From Pseudonocardia sp. ICBG1293 (GTDB taxonomy: Bacteria; Actinomycetota; Actinomycetes; Mycobacteriales; Pseudonocardiaceae), in assembly GCF_020131355.1 (NCBI RefSeq), contig NZ_JAHLEL010000054.1, positions 1-64,000 on the forward strand: a DNA stretch of 64,000 nt, read 5' to 3'. The notes beneath the pieces are model-generated. The model searched no databases, was not told the origin of the DNA, and was given only the letters and a program-made list of their open reading frames with translations. Positions 52,001 to 59,693 of the stretch are shown one piece after another. Position numbers and translations under genes: made by a program. How positions within the stretch are numbered: position 1 is the first letter of the stretch; the number at the start of each line of letters is the position of its first letter.

Positions 52001-52676
52001 CCGAGACCTCGTCGCCCCAGAACTCGACGCGCACCGGGTGCTCGGCGGTCGGCGGGAAGACGTCGAGGATGCCGCCGCGCACGGCGAACTCGCCGCGGGT
52101 GGTGACCATCTCGGCGCGGCTGTAGGCCAGCTCCACCAGCCGGACGAGCAGCTGCTCGAAGTCGTGCTCCTCGCCGACGGCCAGCGACACCGGGGCGAGC
52201 GTGCCCAGCCCCGGTGCGACGGGCTGGATCAGGCTGCGCGCCGCGGTGACCACCACCCGCGGGGCCGTCTGCGCCGAGGCGAGCCGGTGGAAGACGGTCA
52301 GCCGCCGGGCGACGGTGTCCGGCCGCGGCGAGAGCTTCTCGTGCGGCAGGGTCTCCCAGCTCGGCAGCACGACGACGGGCGCGCCCGCGCAGTCGTGCAC
52401 GGTGTCGGCGGCCGCGTCGAGCGCCTCTCCGTGGCCGAGCAGGTCCGACACCGCGGCCGCGAGGTCCTCGGCCTCCCGGTCGGTGGCGGTCACGGCGAGC
52501 ACCGTGGAGGTTCCGGCGAGCCCGGCGGTGAGCAGCGGACGCACCGCGGCGGGGCCCTCGACCTGCACGGCCGGGGTCTCACCGGTACGGGTGTCCACGG
52601 CGCGGGCGGCGTCGACGGCGGCACGGAGACCGGCGTCGGACAGGGTGGAGGTGAGCAGACCGGACAGGATGGCCAC
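49044..52676 (-). CDS. mfd: Transcription-repair coupling factor Mfd
   Basis: The 1210-residue ATPase has the UvrB-homology region (about 1-350, with LPSWETLPHEKLSPRPD), the RNA-polymerase-interacting domain with PGDYVVHNQHGIGRF (about 520), and the RecG-like translocase with Walker A GDVGFGKTEIA (about 675-685), DEEQRFG (about 775), SATPIPRTLEMSL and the TRG-motif region VENGLD. A TRCF domain ends the protein. It removes stalled RNA polymerase and recruits UvrA for repair. The start is GTG 52676. All motifs look intact. It is in the usual neighbourhood of mazG and eno. Confidence 0.95.
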   Translation of the reverse strand: MAILSGLLTSTLSDAGLRAAVDAARAVDTRTGETPAVQVEGPAAVRPLLTAGLAGTSTVLAVTATDREAEDLAAAVSDLLGHGEALDAAADTVHDCAGAPVVVLPSWETLPHEKLSPRPDTVARRLTVFHRLASAQTAPRVVVTAARSLIQPVAPGLGTLAPVSLAVGEEHDFEQLLVRLVELAYSRAEMVTTRGEFAVRGGILDVFPPTAEHPVRVEFWGDEVSELRSFSVADQRSVGEVTRIDVPPCRELLLTTPVRERAAELAAQQPETAGLNRNPLRELLEKLSEGIPGEGMESLIPALVGGEMQTLTDLLPDATRVLLADPERIRTRCADLVRTGQEFLEASWLASGSGGEAPIDVSGSAYRDLRVTLDHATATGRPVVSLSPLPSGSDDVVVAGVHEIEPYRGDTDRALTDLRAHVATGGAAVLVLTGQGTADRSLEQLREAEVPASAVPVLADAPEKGIVTVTCGRVLNGFTAPEIGLVVVSEADLTGSRAGLDTAPRKTTPRRRDAVDLAVLQPGDYVVHNQHGIGRFVEMKERTIQGATREYLVLEYASSKRGQPADRLFVPTDALDEISRYVGGEQPAVNKLGGGDWAKTKSRARKAVKDIAAGLVQLYAARQASPGHAFGADTPWQRELEDAFPYTETPDQLSAIDEVKRDMERPVPMDRVISGDVGFGKTEIAVRAAFKAVQDGKQVAVLVPTTLLATQHLSTFSERMRQFPVTVRGLSRFTDPAEARETIEKLADGTVDVVVGTHRLLQTGIRYKDLGLVVVDEEQRFGVEHKEHITALRAHVDVLTLSATPIPRTLEMSLAGIREMSAITTPPEERHPTLTYVGAYGDKQVAAAVRRELLRDGQVFYVHNRVSSIDRAAKNIQDLVPEARVAVAHGQMNEDLLERTVSAFWHREFDVLICTTIVENGLDISNANTLIVERSDTLGLSQLHQLRGRVGRGRERGYAYFLYPPEHPLTETAHDRLATIAQHSELGSGAAVAMKDLEIRGAGNILGAEQSGHIAGVGFDLYIRLVGEAVAAFRKQAGGEIGAEPEELPEVRVDLPIDAHVPHDYVDGERLRLEVYRKIAEAPDDAALTAIVEELTDRYGEPPTPVRNLLEVARFRQLCRRLGVREVASAGTQLRIGPMQLPDSAQLRLRRLYPKAQYKAAAQVVTVPKPVAGGRIGGAPMRDVELLGWCAELLLQIVPSSTPVHSSASS

Positions 52677-52750
52677 GACGGCGCTGGCTCCTCGGTGGAG
52701 ATGGGCTGGCGGTGCGCGCGGCGGCGGGGGCCGGCCGCGGGCAGGACAGA

Positions 52751-52790
52751 CCCCGACCGGGTCGCGGTAGGGCTCCCGACCCGGTCGGGG
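52751..52790. terminator. 14-bp perfect hairpin upstream of mfd
   Basis: CCCCGACCGGGTCG (52751-52764) and its complement (52777-52790) enclose a 12-base loop. It lies between the siderophore-interacting protein gene (stop 53056) and mfd (start 52676), both on the minus strand, and may end the former transcript. The rest of 52677-53055 shows no gene I can support; an Ala/Arg-rich frame there has no signature. Confidence 0.6.
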
Positions 52791-53055
52791 TGCCGACCCA
52801 CGACCTTACGCCTGGCCCGCGCGGGCGCCGACCGCACCGCCCGTGTGCCGCGGCACGCCGGGGCGGGACGGCCTCACGGGCCACCCGCCACCGGCCCCGG
52901 GGCTCCCACCGTGCCACGGACCACCGCCGCGACGGCCGCCTCGGCACGCTCGGCGACCGTGCCGCCGCCGACCCCGGCACCGGCGAGGAAGCCGTCCGCG
53001 TCGAGGGCGCCGCAGCCAGGTCGTCGTCCGGCCGACGGCCCGGGGTGAGCCCGGC

Positions 53056-53880
53056 TCAGATCAGCCCGTCGCGCTCCAGGGTCGCCTCGTAGAGGTCGAG
53101 CATCCGCTCGTCGTCGCCCTGGGCGGCGGCGGCCGCATCGGCGTAGGCGCGCTCGAAGCGCTCCTGGTTGGCCTGCCACGTGCGGCGGAAGGTGTCGGCG
53201 TCGCGGCGCCAGTAGCCGAGCACGCCGTAGGCGCCGGGCGGCAGGCCGCGCTCGTGACGCAGGTGCTTGCGGGCGGCACGGGTCGCGGACGCCTCCCCGC
53301 CGACGTAGACGTAGCCCGGCCCGTCCGGCAGCACGAGCCCGGCGACGATCTCCTCCAGCCGGCTGCCGGTCTCGCTCGCCGGCTCGCGACGGACCCGGGC
53401 CCGCGCGGGGAAGTCGGCCGGGACCTCGTCGACCTCCAGGACCACCTCGGTGTCGACGCCCTCGGGGGTCTCGGTGACGATCCGGGCGAGCGCCGGGAGG
53501 GCGGCCGCGTCGCCGACGAGGATCTGCCAGCGGACCCCGGCCGGGCGCTTGAACCAGCTGTTCGAGTGCGAGACCTCGATCTCGTCACCGACGCGGGCCC
53601 GCCGGGCCCAGCCCGCACCGACCCCGCCGGGATGACAGACCAGGTCGATGGACGCCCGGGTGCGGCAGGGGCTGACCTCGCGCAGGGTGTACCAGCGTCC
53701 GTGGTCGTCCCGGCCGCCGTCGGGCAGCGGGAAGTGGAAGACGCAGGCCTCGTCGGGGACGCCCGGCAGGTCGAGGCCGGCGAGCGCCTCCCCCTCCAGC
53801 TCGGCCCGGACGAAGACGTCCGACAGCCGCCGCAGGCCCACCACACGGACCGCAGCGCGGTCCTCCGTCACGACCGACAT
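53056..53880 (-). CDS. Siderophore-interacting protein (FAD-dependent ferric reductase, ViuB type)
   Basis: The 274-residue protein has the FAD-binding barrel with RWYTLREVSP (family R-x-Y-T/S motif, about residue 64), DLVCHPGGVGAGWARRARVGDEIEV, the SIP C-terminal domain with YVGGEASATRAARKHLRHERGL, and the signature LGYWRRDADTF near residue 225. Such enzymes reduce ferric siderophores and free the iron in the cytosol. ATG 53880 follows GAGGAGGCGGCG, with an iron box just upstream. No siderophore synthesis genes are in the window. Confidence 0.9.
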   Translation of the reverse strand: MSVVTEDRAAVRVVGLRRLSDVFVRAELEGEALAGLDLPGVPDEACVFHFPLPDGGRDDHGRWYTLREVSPCRTRASIDLVCHPGGVGAGWARRARVGDEIEVSHSNSWFKRPAGVRWQILVGDAAALPALARIVTETPEGVDTEVVLEVDEVPADFPARARVRREPASETGSRLEEIVAGLVLPDGPGYVYVGGEASATRAARKHLRHERGLPPGAYGVLGYWRRDADTFRRTWQANQERFERAYADAAAAAQGDDERMLDLYEATLERDGLI

Positions 53881-53893
53881 CGCCGCCTCCTCG

Positions 53894-53912
53894 ATAGGTG
53901 AGGCTCAGCTCA
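53894..53912 (-). promoter_or_regulatory. Iron box (IdeR/DmdR type) upstream of the siderophore-interacting protein
   Basis: ATAGGTGAGGCTCAGCTCA (plus strand) agrees with the IdeR/DmdR consensus TTAGGTTAGSCTAACCTAA at about 14 of 19 positions, including the central AGGCT. It lies 14 bp upstream of the start codon, so a bound repressor would block transcription or initiation when iron is plentiful. Confidence 0.68.
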
Positions 53913-54058
53913 CCACGGAACTGGCGAATGCATCAAACGGATCTTCCGGACATGGTGTCGCACTCCGCGCACACGGGCGCGCACCGGGGACGGTCACCCG
54001 ATCGTGTGCGCTAGCGTCGGACGGGTCCGGACCCCGAGCCAGTACGGAGGAGCACGCG

Positions 54059-54940
54059 GTGATCACCGTCTACCTGAACCGCCGGATCGACGACGACGCG
54101 CGCCGCGAGTCCCTGTTCCGGGGCGACTTCCACCTCTACAGCGGCATCGGCGGCGCCCACGCCCTCGCCGACCATGCCAAGGACCTCATCGGCCGGGCCT
54201 TCGAGGGTCTGGACCCGGAACGGGCCCAGTACGAGATGGACGTCGACGAGTTCGTCCGCCGCGTCGAGCCGCTCAAGCGCGAGTTCACCAACGGCGACCG
54301 GACCAAGGTGCTCTGCCAGCAGTTCGCCGTCGACGTCGGCGTCGACCCCGAGCGCACCTACTTCGACATCCCCCGGCTGCGCGTGATCCCGGCCGACCAG
54401 TTCCTCACCGCCGGTGTGTCCTACAACTACAAGGCGCACCGCGACATGTGGTACGGCCACCCGCAGCAGCTCGTGAACTACTGGACCCCGGTGTTCGACG
54501 TCGTCGGCGACAACGTCATGAGCATGTACACCGACTACTTCGACCGCCCGGTGAAGAACGGCTCCAACCAGTACGACTACGACGAGTGGGTCGCCAAGCA
54601 CCGCACCGCGGCCGCCGGCGAGAAGACCACCGACACCCGGCCGCACCCGCTCCCGCTGGAGGACGTCGAGTCCCGCGGCGAGATCCGGATCGCCGGGCAG
54701 TCCGGTGACGTGTTCATGTTCTCGTCGAACCACCTGCACGCGTCGGCCCCGAACACCTCCGACGTCACCCGCTTCTCCTACGACCTGCGCACGATCAACC
54801 TCGACGACGTCCGGGCGGGCCGCGGCCCGCGCAACGTCGACTCGGGCGCGACCGGCACCACGCTGGGCGACTTCCTGCGGGTCTCCGACCTCGCCCCGCT
54901 GCGGGCCGAGGAGTTCCAGGACGCGCTGGCGAACACCTGA
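54059..54940 (+). CDS. Putative Fe(II)/2-oxoglutarate-type oxygenase
   Basis: The 293-residue protein starts at GTG 54059 behind CGGAGGAG. The segment YNYKAHRDMWYGHP contains a HxD pair (His127, Asp129). About 100 residues on, FSSNHLHASAPNTSDVTRFSYDLR supplies a distal His (225 or 227) and an Arg (238 or 244). Together these resemble the iron- and 2-oxoglutarate-binding residues of phytanoyl-CoA hydroxylase-like oxygenases. I do not recognise a close family. It lies 90 bp upstream of the nitrile hydratase genes on the same strand, so it may act on the same pathway. The function is inferred only from the motif. Confidence 0.6.
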   Translation: MITVYLNRRIDDDARRESLFRGDFHLYSGIGGAHALADHAKDLIGRAFEGLDPERAQYEMDVDEFVRRVEPLKREFTNGDRTKVLCQQFAVDVGVDPERTYFDIPRLRVIPADQFLTAGVSYNYKAHRDMWYGHPQQLVNYWTPVFDVVGDNVMSMYTDYFDRPVKNGSNQYDYDEWVAKHRTAAAGEKTTDTRPHPLPLEDVESRGEIRIAGQSGDVFMFSSNHLHASAPNTSDVTRFSYDLRTINLDDVRAGRGPRNVDSGATGTTLGDFLRVSDLAPLRAEEFQDALANT

Positions 54941-55030
54941 GTCCGACCGCCCGGCCGACGGTCGCGCTCCGCAGGGCGCGGGGCCGTCGCGCTCTCGACG
55001 CCCCGCCCCCGGCTGGCTAGCGTCGGCCCG

Positions 55031-55612
55031 ATGAGCGGTGAGCTGCGACCGGTGGACGCCCGCGTACGGGCGCTCGAGTCGATCCTGGTCGAGAAGGGCT
55101 ACGTCGACCCGGCCGCGCTCGACGAGATCATCGAGACCTACCAGCACCGGGTCGGCCCGCGCAACGGCGCCCACGTCGTCGCCCGGGCCTGGACCGACCC
55201 CGGCTACGCCGCCCGGCTCGCCGAGGACGCGACCGCGGCGGTCGCCGAGCTGGGCTACGGCGGCCGGGGCGGCGAGCATCTCGCGGCGGTGTTCAACTCG
55301 CCGGAGGAGCACCACCTCGTGGTGTGCACGCTGTGTTCCTGCTACCCGTGGCCGGTGCTGGGGCTGCCGCCGGTCTGGTACAAGTCGCCGGCCTACCGCT
55401 CGCGGGCGGTGCTGGACCCGCGCGGCGTGCTCGCCGACTTCGGGACCACCCTCGGCGACGACGTCGCGATCCGTGTCCACGACTCCACCTCCGAGCTGCG
55501 CTACCTGGTCGTCCCGCAGCGCCCTGCCGGCACCGACGGCTGGTCGACCGACGAGCTCGCCGCGATCGTGTCCCGGGACGCCATGATCGGGACCCGGCTG
55601 GTGTCGGCGTGA
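55031..55612 (+). CDS. Nitrile hydratase alpha subunit, cobalt type
   Basis: The 193-residue protein contains the metal motif VCTLCSC (Cys99, Cys102, Ser103, Cys104). A Thr between the first cysteines marks the cobalt type (iron enzymes have Ser). The following YPWPVLGLPPVWYKSPAYRSR and LPGVRVHDSTSELRYLVVP-like strands are standard. It pairs with the beta subunit to hydrate nitriles to amides; thiocyanate hydrolase is a related alternative. ATG 55031. The stop overlaps the beta-subunit GTG by four bases. Confidence 0.93.
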   Translation: MSGELRPVDARVRALESILVEKGYVDPAALDEIIETYQHRVGPRNGAHVVARAWTDPGYAARLAEDATAAVAELGYGGRGGEHLAAVFNSPEEHHLVVCTLCSCYPWPVLGLPPVWYKSPAYRSRAVLDPRGVLADFGTTLGDDVAIRVHDSTSELRYLVVPQRPAGTDGWSTDELAAIVSRDAMIGTRLVSA

Positions 55613-56268
55613 ACGGCGCGCACGACCTCGGCGGGGCGATGGGGTTCGGTCCCGTCGAGCCCGAGCCGGAGGACGTCCGCTTCCACGCCGGCTGGGAGCC
55701 GCTGGTGCTGGCCCTGACCCTCGCCGCCGCGCGCCCGGGCGGCTGGTCGATCGACGAGTCCCGGCACGCCCGCGAGTCGCTGCCGCCGCCGGTCTACCTG
55801 TCCCTGACCTACTACGAGATCTGGCTCGCGGCGACGGAGAAGCTGCTGGTCGCCCACGGCCTGGTCGGCGCCGACGAGCTCGCCGCCGGGCGCTCGCTGC
55901 GTCCACGCGTCGAGGCCCCGGGCCCGCTGGACGCCGACGCGGCCGCCCGGGTGCTGGCCACCGGCGCCCCCACCGAGCGCGACGCCGCCGGCCCACCACG
56001 GTTCGCCCCCGGCGACCGGGTGCGGGCCCGGGTGATGCACCCGCGCGGACACACCCGGCTCCCCCGCTACACGCGTGGCCGCTGCGGGACCGTCGAGGCG
56101 CTCCGCGGGACGCACGTGCTGCCCGACGCCCGCGCGCACGGCCGCGGCGAGTGCCCGGAGCCGCTCTACACCGTGGTGTTCACCGGTACCGAGCTGTGGG
56201 GCCCGGACGCCGACCCGACCACGACCGTCTCCGTCGACGCCTGGGAGTCCTACCTTGAACCCGCCTGA
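55609..56268 (+). CDS. Nitrile hydratase beta subunit
   Basis: The 219-residue protein opens with NGAHDLGGAMGFGPVEPE, the beta-subunit signature, continues with YEIWLAATEKLLVAHGLV and ends with the SH3-like barrel (FAPGDRVRARVMHPRGHTRLPRYTRGR, LYTVVFTGTELWG, VSVDAWESYLEP). It supplies the Arg residues that hold the oxidised cysteines of the alpha subunit. The start is GTG 55609, overlapping nthA. The order alpha-beta is that of iron enzymes, while the metal motif is cobalt type. Confidence 0.92.
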   Translation: MNGAHDLGGAMGFGPVEPEPEDVRFHAGWEPLVLALTLAAARPGGWSIDESRHARESLPPPVYLSLTYYEIWLAATEKLLVAHGLVGADELAAGRSLRPRVEAPGPLDADAAARVLATGAPTERDAAGPPRFAPGDRVRARVMHPRGHTRLPRYTRGRCGTVEALRGTHVLPDARAHGRGECPEPLYTVVFTGTELWGPDADPTTTVSVDAWESYLEPA

Positions 56269-56560
56269 GGGCCCCGTCTTCGACGAGCCGTGGCAGGCGG
56301 ACGTGTTCGCGCTGGCCGTGGCCCTGCAGGACGCCGGGACCCTGGACCGGCAGGAGTTCGCCGAGACCCTCGGCGCCCGGCTGGAGACCGGGCTGGACTA
56401 CTGGGACGCCTGGCTCGCCGCGCTGGAGCAGCTGCTCGACGGGCTCGGGGTCGCCCGCCACGACGCGGTCGAGGAGCGGACCGGCGCCTGGCTGCGTGCC
56501 GCCGCCGCGACCCCGCACGGCTCCCCGGTCACGCTCGACGCCGACCCGCTGGGCCCCTAG
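56255..56560 (+). CDS. Nitrile hydratase accessory / activator protein
   Basis: The 101-residue protein matches the nitrile hydratase accessory family by FDEPWQADVFALAVALQDAGTLDRQEFAETLGARL and YWDAWLAALEQLL. Such proteins (P14K/NhlE-like) form a complex with the alpha subunit and insert cobalt by subunit exchange. The start is a TTG at 56255 inside the end of the beta-subunit gene, a 14-bp overlap; no later in-frame start precedes the conserved part. It completes a three-gene alpha-beta-activator operon. No amidase gene follows. Confidence 0.82.
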   Translation: MNPPEGPVFDEPWQADVFALAVALQDAGTLDRQEFAETLGARLETGLDYWDAWLAALEQLLDGLGVARHDAVEERTGAWLRAAAATPHGSPVTLDADPLGP

Positions 56561-58065
56561 ACGAACGCCCAGACCAGCGCGGCCGCGGCGAACCCGACGA
56601 CCGACAGGATCGTCTCCAGCACCGTCCAGGTCATCAGGGTCTGCTTCACCGTCATGTTGAAGTACTTGGCGACGATCCAGAACCCGCCGTCGTTGACGTG
56701 GCTGGCGATGATCGACCCGGCCGACACGGCGACGACGATCAGCGCGAGCTGCGGCTGGGTGTAGCCGCCCGCGGCGACCGTCGGGCCGATGATGCCCGCC
56801 GTCGTCACGATGGCGACGGTCGCCGAGCCCTGCGCGATCCGCAGCGCCGCGCTGATCAGGTACGCCGAGGCGATCACCGGCAGCCCGATCGCGGTCATCG
56901 AGCCCGCCAGCGCGTCGCCGACGCCGGTGGTCTGCAGGACCTTGCCGAAGAACGCACCCGCCCCGACGACGAGCAGGATCATCCCGACCGGGCGCAGCGA
57001 CTCGCCGGAGATGCGGCCGAGCTCGGCCATCGAGGTCCCGCGGCGGATGCCGAGCAGGTACAGCGCGAGCAGCACCGACAGCGTCAGCGCGATCGCCGGG
57101 GTGCCGAGCAGGACGAGCACGTCACGCAGCACGGTGCCCTCGGTCAGCGCGACCCCCGCGACGGTCGCGGCCAGGATCAGCACCAGCGGCACCGCGATGA
57201 TCGAGGAGATGAGCGCGACCGACGGGGGCGCGGCCACCGCCACCGCGGTCTGCGGGCCTGCCGCCTCCGCGGTGCGGACACCGCCGGTCCCGCCGCCCGG
57301 GTCGCCGTCGCCGGCGTCGGCCTCGCCCGCGGAACCGGACGGACCGGGGACCGCCGCCGGGGCGGCCGCCCCGCCGGGCAGGTCCGCGGGCACGCCGACC
57401 TGGATCCGCTTCCCGATGAACGAGCCCCACCAGACGCCGCTGACCAGCCAGGCGGGGATGCCGCAGAGCAGGCCCATGGCGATCACCCAGCCCATGCCGA
57501 CCCCGAGCAGCCCGCCCGCGGTGACCGGCCCGGGGTGCGGCGGCAGGAACGCGTGGGTCATCGACAGCCCGGCCAGCATCGGCATCGCGTAGAGCACCAG
57601 CGACCGGCCGCCGCGGCGCGCGGCCACGTAGACCAGCGGCGCGAGCACGAAGATGCCGATGTCGAAGAACACCGGGATGCCCAGCACCAGTCCGGTGACG
57701 CCCATCGCCAGCGGGGCGCCCTTCGGCCCGAACAGCTGCAGCAGCCGTCCGGTCAGCGCGTCGGCGCCGCCGGAGCGCTCCATGATCGCACCCAGCACGG
57801 TGCCGAGCCCGATGATCGGCGCGATGTGCCCGAGGATGCCGGCGAACCCGGTCTCGAACAGCGAGTCCGAGGCCTTGATCGGGGTGCCGACGAGCTCGGT
57901 GACCGACACGCCCGCGACCAGCGCCACCAGCACGCCGGTGACGATCAGCGCGATGAACGGCTCCAGGCGCAGCCGCATGATCAGCAGCAGGAGCAGCGCG
58001 ACGCTGACCGCGGCCAGGGTGAGCAGGCCGGCCGTGTCGTTCTGCAGCCAGTCGAGGAAGGTCAT
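56557..58065 (-). CDS. GntP family permease
   Basis: The 502-residue protein has about twelve membrane helices with the GntP signatures (GFAGILGHIAPIIGLGTVLGAIMERSGGAD near residue 85, LGIPVFFDIG, LPPHPGPV near 165 and the C-terminal ASHVNDGGFWIVAKYF). A hydrophilic loop of about 45 residues rich in Gly, Pro and Ala sits near residues 220-265. The family takes up gluconate, other hydroxy acids and, as DsdX, D-serine. With a D-aminoacylase and a D-serine dehydratase-like enzyme upstream, a D-amino-acid or N-acyl-D-amino-acid substrate is plausible. ATG 58065 overlaps the deacylase stop by four bases. Confidence 0.88.
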   Translation of the reverse strand: MTFLDWLQNDTAGLLTLAAVSVALLLLLIMRLRLEPFIALIVTGVLVALVAGVSVTELVGTPIKASDSLFETGFAGILGHIAPIIGLGTVLGAIMERSGGADALTGRLLQLFGPKGAPLAMGVTGLVLGIPVFFDIGIFVLAPLVYVAARRGGRSLVLYAMPMLAGLSMTHAFLPPHPGPVTAGGLLGVGMGWVIAMGLLCGIPAWLVSGVWWGSFIGKRIQVGVPADLPGGAAAPAAVPGPSGSAGEADAGDGDPGGGTGGVRTAEAAGPQTAVAVAAPPSVALISSIIAVPLVLILAATVAGVALTEGTVLRDVLVLLGTPAIALTLSVLLALYLLGIRRGTSMAELGRISGESLRPVGMILLVVGAGAFFGKVLQTTGVGDALAGSMTAIGLPVIASAYLISAALRIAQGSATVAIVTTAGIIGPTVAAGGYTQPQLALIVVAVSAGSIIASHVNDGGFWIVAKYFNMTVKQTLMTWTVLETILSVVGFAAAALVWAFV

Positions 58066-59693
58066 CGTCGTCCTCCGGTGGGATGGGTGCCCGGTGCGGT
58101 GCGGCCGTCGGCCCGGCGGCGCAGCGCGCGACCGGCGAGTGCCTCGGTGCGCTCCCCGCCGTCGATCGCGAAGACCCCGTTGACCAGGACGTACGGGATG
58201 CCGGCCGCCTGCTGGGCCGGCTCGGCGAAGGTGGCGGTGTCGGCGACCGTGTCCGGGTCGAACACCACGAGGTCGGCGGCCAGGCCCGCCCGGACGCGGC
58301 CGCGGTCGGCGAGACGGAGCCGGTCCGCGGCCCGTCCGCTGAGGTGGTGGACGCACTCCTCCAGCGAGAACAGCCCCAGCTCCCGGCAGTAGTGGCCGAG
58401 GTAGCGGGGGAAGGTCCCCCAGGCCCGTGGGTGCGGCTTGGCCCCGACGAGCAGGCCGTCGCTCCCGCCGGTGTGCCGCGGGTGGCGCATGATCGCGCGG
58501 ACGTTCTCCTCGTGCCCGACGTGCTGCAGGATCCCGGTGCCGAAGTCGTCGCGGAGCAGGATGTCCACGCAGGTGTCGAACGGGTCCGCCCCCGTCGCGC
58601 CCGCGATGTCGGCGACCGTGCGCCCGACCGTCCCGGCGAGCTCGGGGTTCGTGACCCCGCTGATCTCGATCGTCTCCCACTCGGCGACGACGCCGTGGCA
58701 GCCGTCGGAGCCGTGGACCTCCAGGTCCTCGCGGATCCGGGCGAGCGCGGCCGGGTCGCGCAGCCGCTCCCGGACCGCGTCGAGGCCACCGGACTGGCAC
58801 CAGCTGGGCAGGATCGCCGACAGCGTCGTCGCACCCGGCAGGTACGGGTAGGTGTCGAGGGTGATGTCGACGCCGCGGGCGACGGCGGCGTCCAGCAGCG
58901 TGATCAGCTCCCCGGCCCGGCCCTTGTTGGGGCCGAAGTTGAGCGTGGCGTGGGCCAGGTGCAGCGCGCACCCGGACCGCTCGGCGACGTCGACCATCTC
59001 GGCGTAGGCCTCCAGCGCACCCGCGCCGTAGCTGCGGTGGTGCGGGGAGAAGAACCCGCCCAGCTCCCCCACCGCCGCGCACAGGGCGGCGAGCTCGGCG
59101 CCGTCGGCGTACATGCCGGGGGTGTAGGTGAGCCCGGCCGAGAGACCGACCGCGCCCTGGGCCATGCCGGTGCGGACGACGTCGGCCATCCGGGCGATCT
59201 CCGCCTGCGTGGCGGGCCGGTCGTCCCAGCCGCAGACCAGCGCGCGGACCGTGCCGTGCGGGACCAGGTAGGCCGCGTTGCCGGCGATGCCCTCGTCGAG
59301 CCGGTCCAGGTACTGCGCGACGGTGCGCCAGGTGAACAGGTCCGCGCCGGGGTCGCCGTTCCAGCCGGCGATCGCGCGGCGCAGCACCGGCAGGACGTCG
59401 TCGTCGACGGGGGCGTAGGACAGCCCGTCCTGGCCGAGTACCTCGGTCGTCACACCCTGGGAGACCTTCGCGAGGTGCGCGGGCTCGGTCAGCAGCCGCA
59501 GGTCGGAGTGGGCGTGCATGTCCACGAACCCGGGCGCGACGACCATCCCGGCCACGTCGACGACCCGCGCGGCCCGCCCGGCGGCGTCCGGGCCGACCGC
59601 GGCGATCCGGTCGCCCTCCACCAGCACGTCCGCGGTGTACCGGGGCCCGCCCGTGCCGTCGACGACGGTGCCGCCGCGCAGCAGGGTGGCCAT
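58062..59693 (-). CDS. N-acyl-D-amino-acid deacylase (D-aminoacylase)
   Basis: The 543-residue amidohydrolase has the metal-binding GFVDMHAHSDLRLL (about residues 53-66), the conserved Cys/Gly segment VTTEVLGQDGLSYAP, the SAGLTYTPGMYA motif typical of D-aminoacylases, HHRSYG and HLAHATLNFG, and the catalytic Asp region GGSDGLLVGAKPHPRAWGTFPR. The RLGLADRGRVRAGLAADLVVFDP ending completes the fold. It removes acyl groups from N-acyl-D-amino acids. It is the middle gene of a three-gene operon, overlapping both neighbours by one to four bases. Confidence 0.93.
   Translation of the reverse strand: MATLLRGGTVVDGTGGPRYTADVLVEGDRIAAVGPDAAGRAARVVDVAGMVVAPGFVDMHAHSDLRLLTEPAHLAKVSQGVTTEVLGQDGLSYAPVDDDVLPVLRRAIAGWNGDPGADLFTWRTVAQYLDRLDEGIAGNAAYLVPHGTVRALVCGWDDRPATQAEIARMADVVRTGMAQGAVGLSAGLTYTPGMYADGAELAALCAAVGELGGFFSPHHRSYGAGALEAYAEMVDVAERSGCALHLAHATLNFGPNKGRAGELITLLDAAVARGVDITLDTYPYLPGATTLSAILPSWCQSGGLDAVRERLRDPAALARIREDLEVHGSDGCHGVVAEWETIEISGVTNPELAGTVGRTVADIAGATGADPFDTCVDILLRDDFGTGILQHVGHEENVRAIMRHPRHTGGSDGLLVGAKPHPRAWGTFPRYLGHYCRELGLFSLEECVHHLSGRAADRLRLADRGRVRAGLAADLVVFDPDTVADTATFAEPAQQAAGIPYVLVNGVFAIDGGERTEALAGRALRRRADGRTAPGTHPTGGRR

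Noticed and set aside
52874..53179. A possible small gene between mfd and the siderophore-interacting protein
   Set aside because: The frame overlaps the 3' end of the siderophore-interacting gene, is Ala/Arg/Gly-rich without a family signature and has no good ribosome-binding site.
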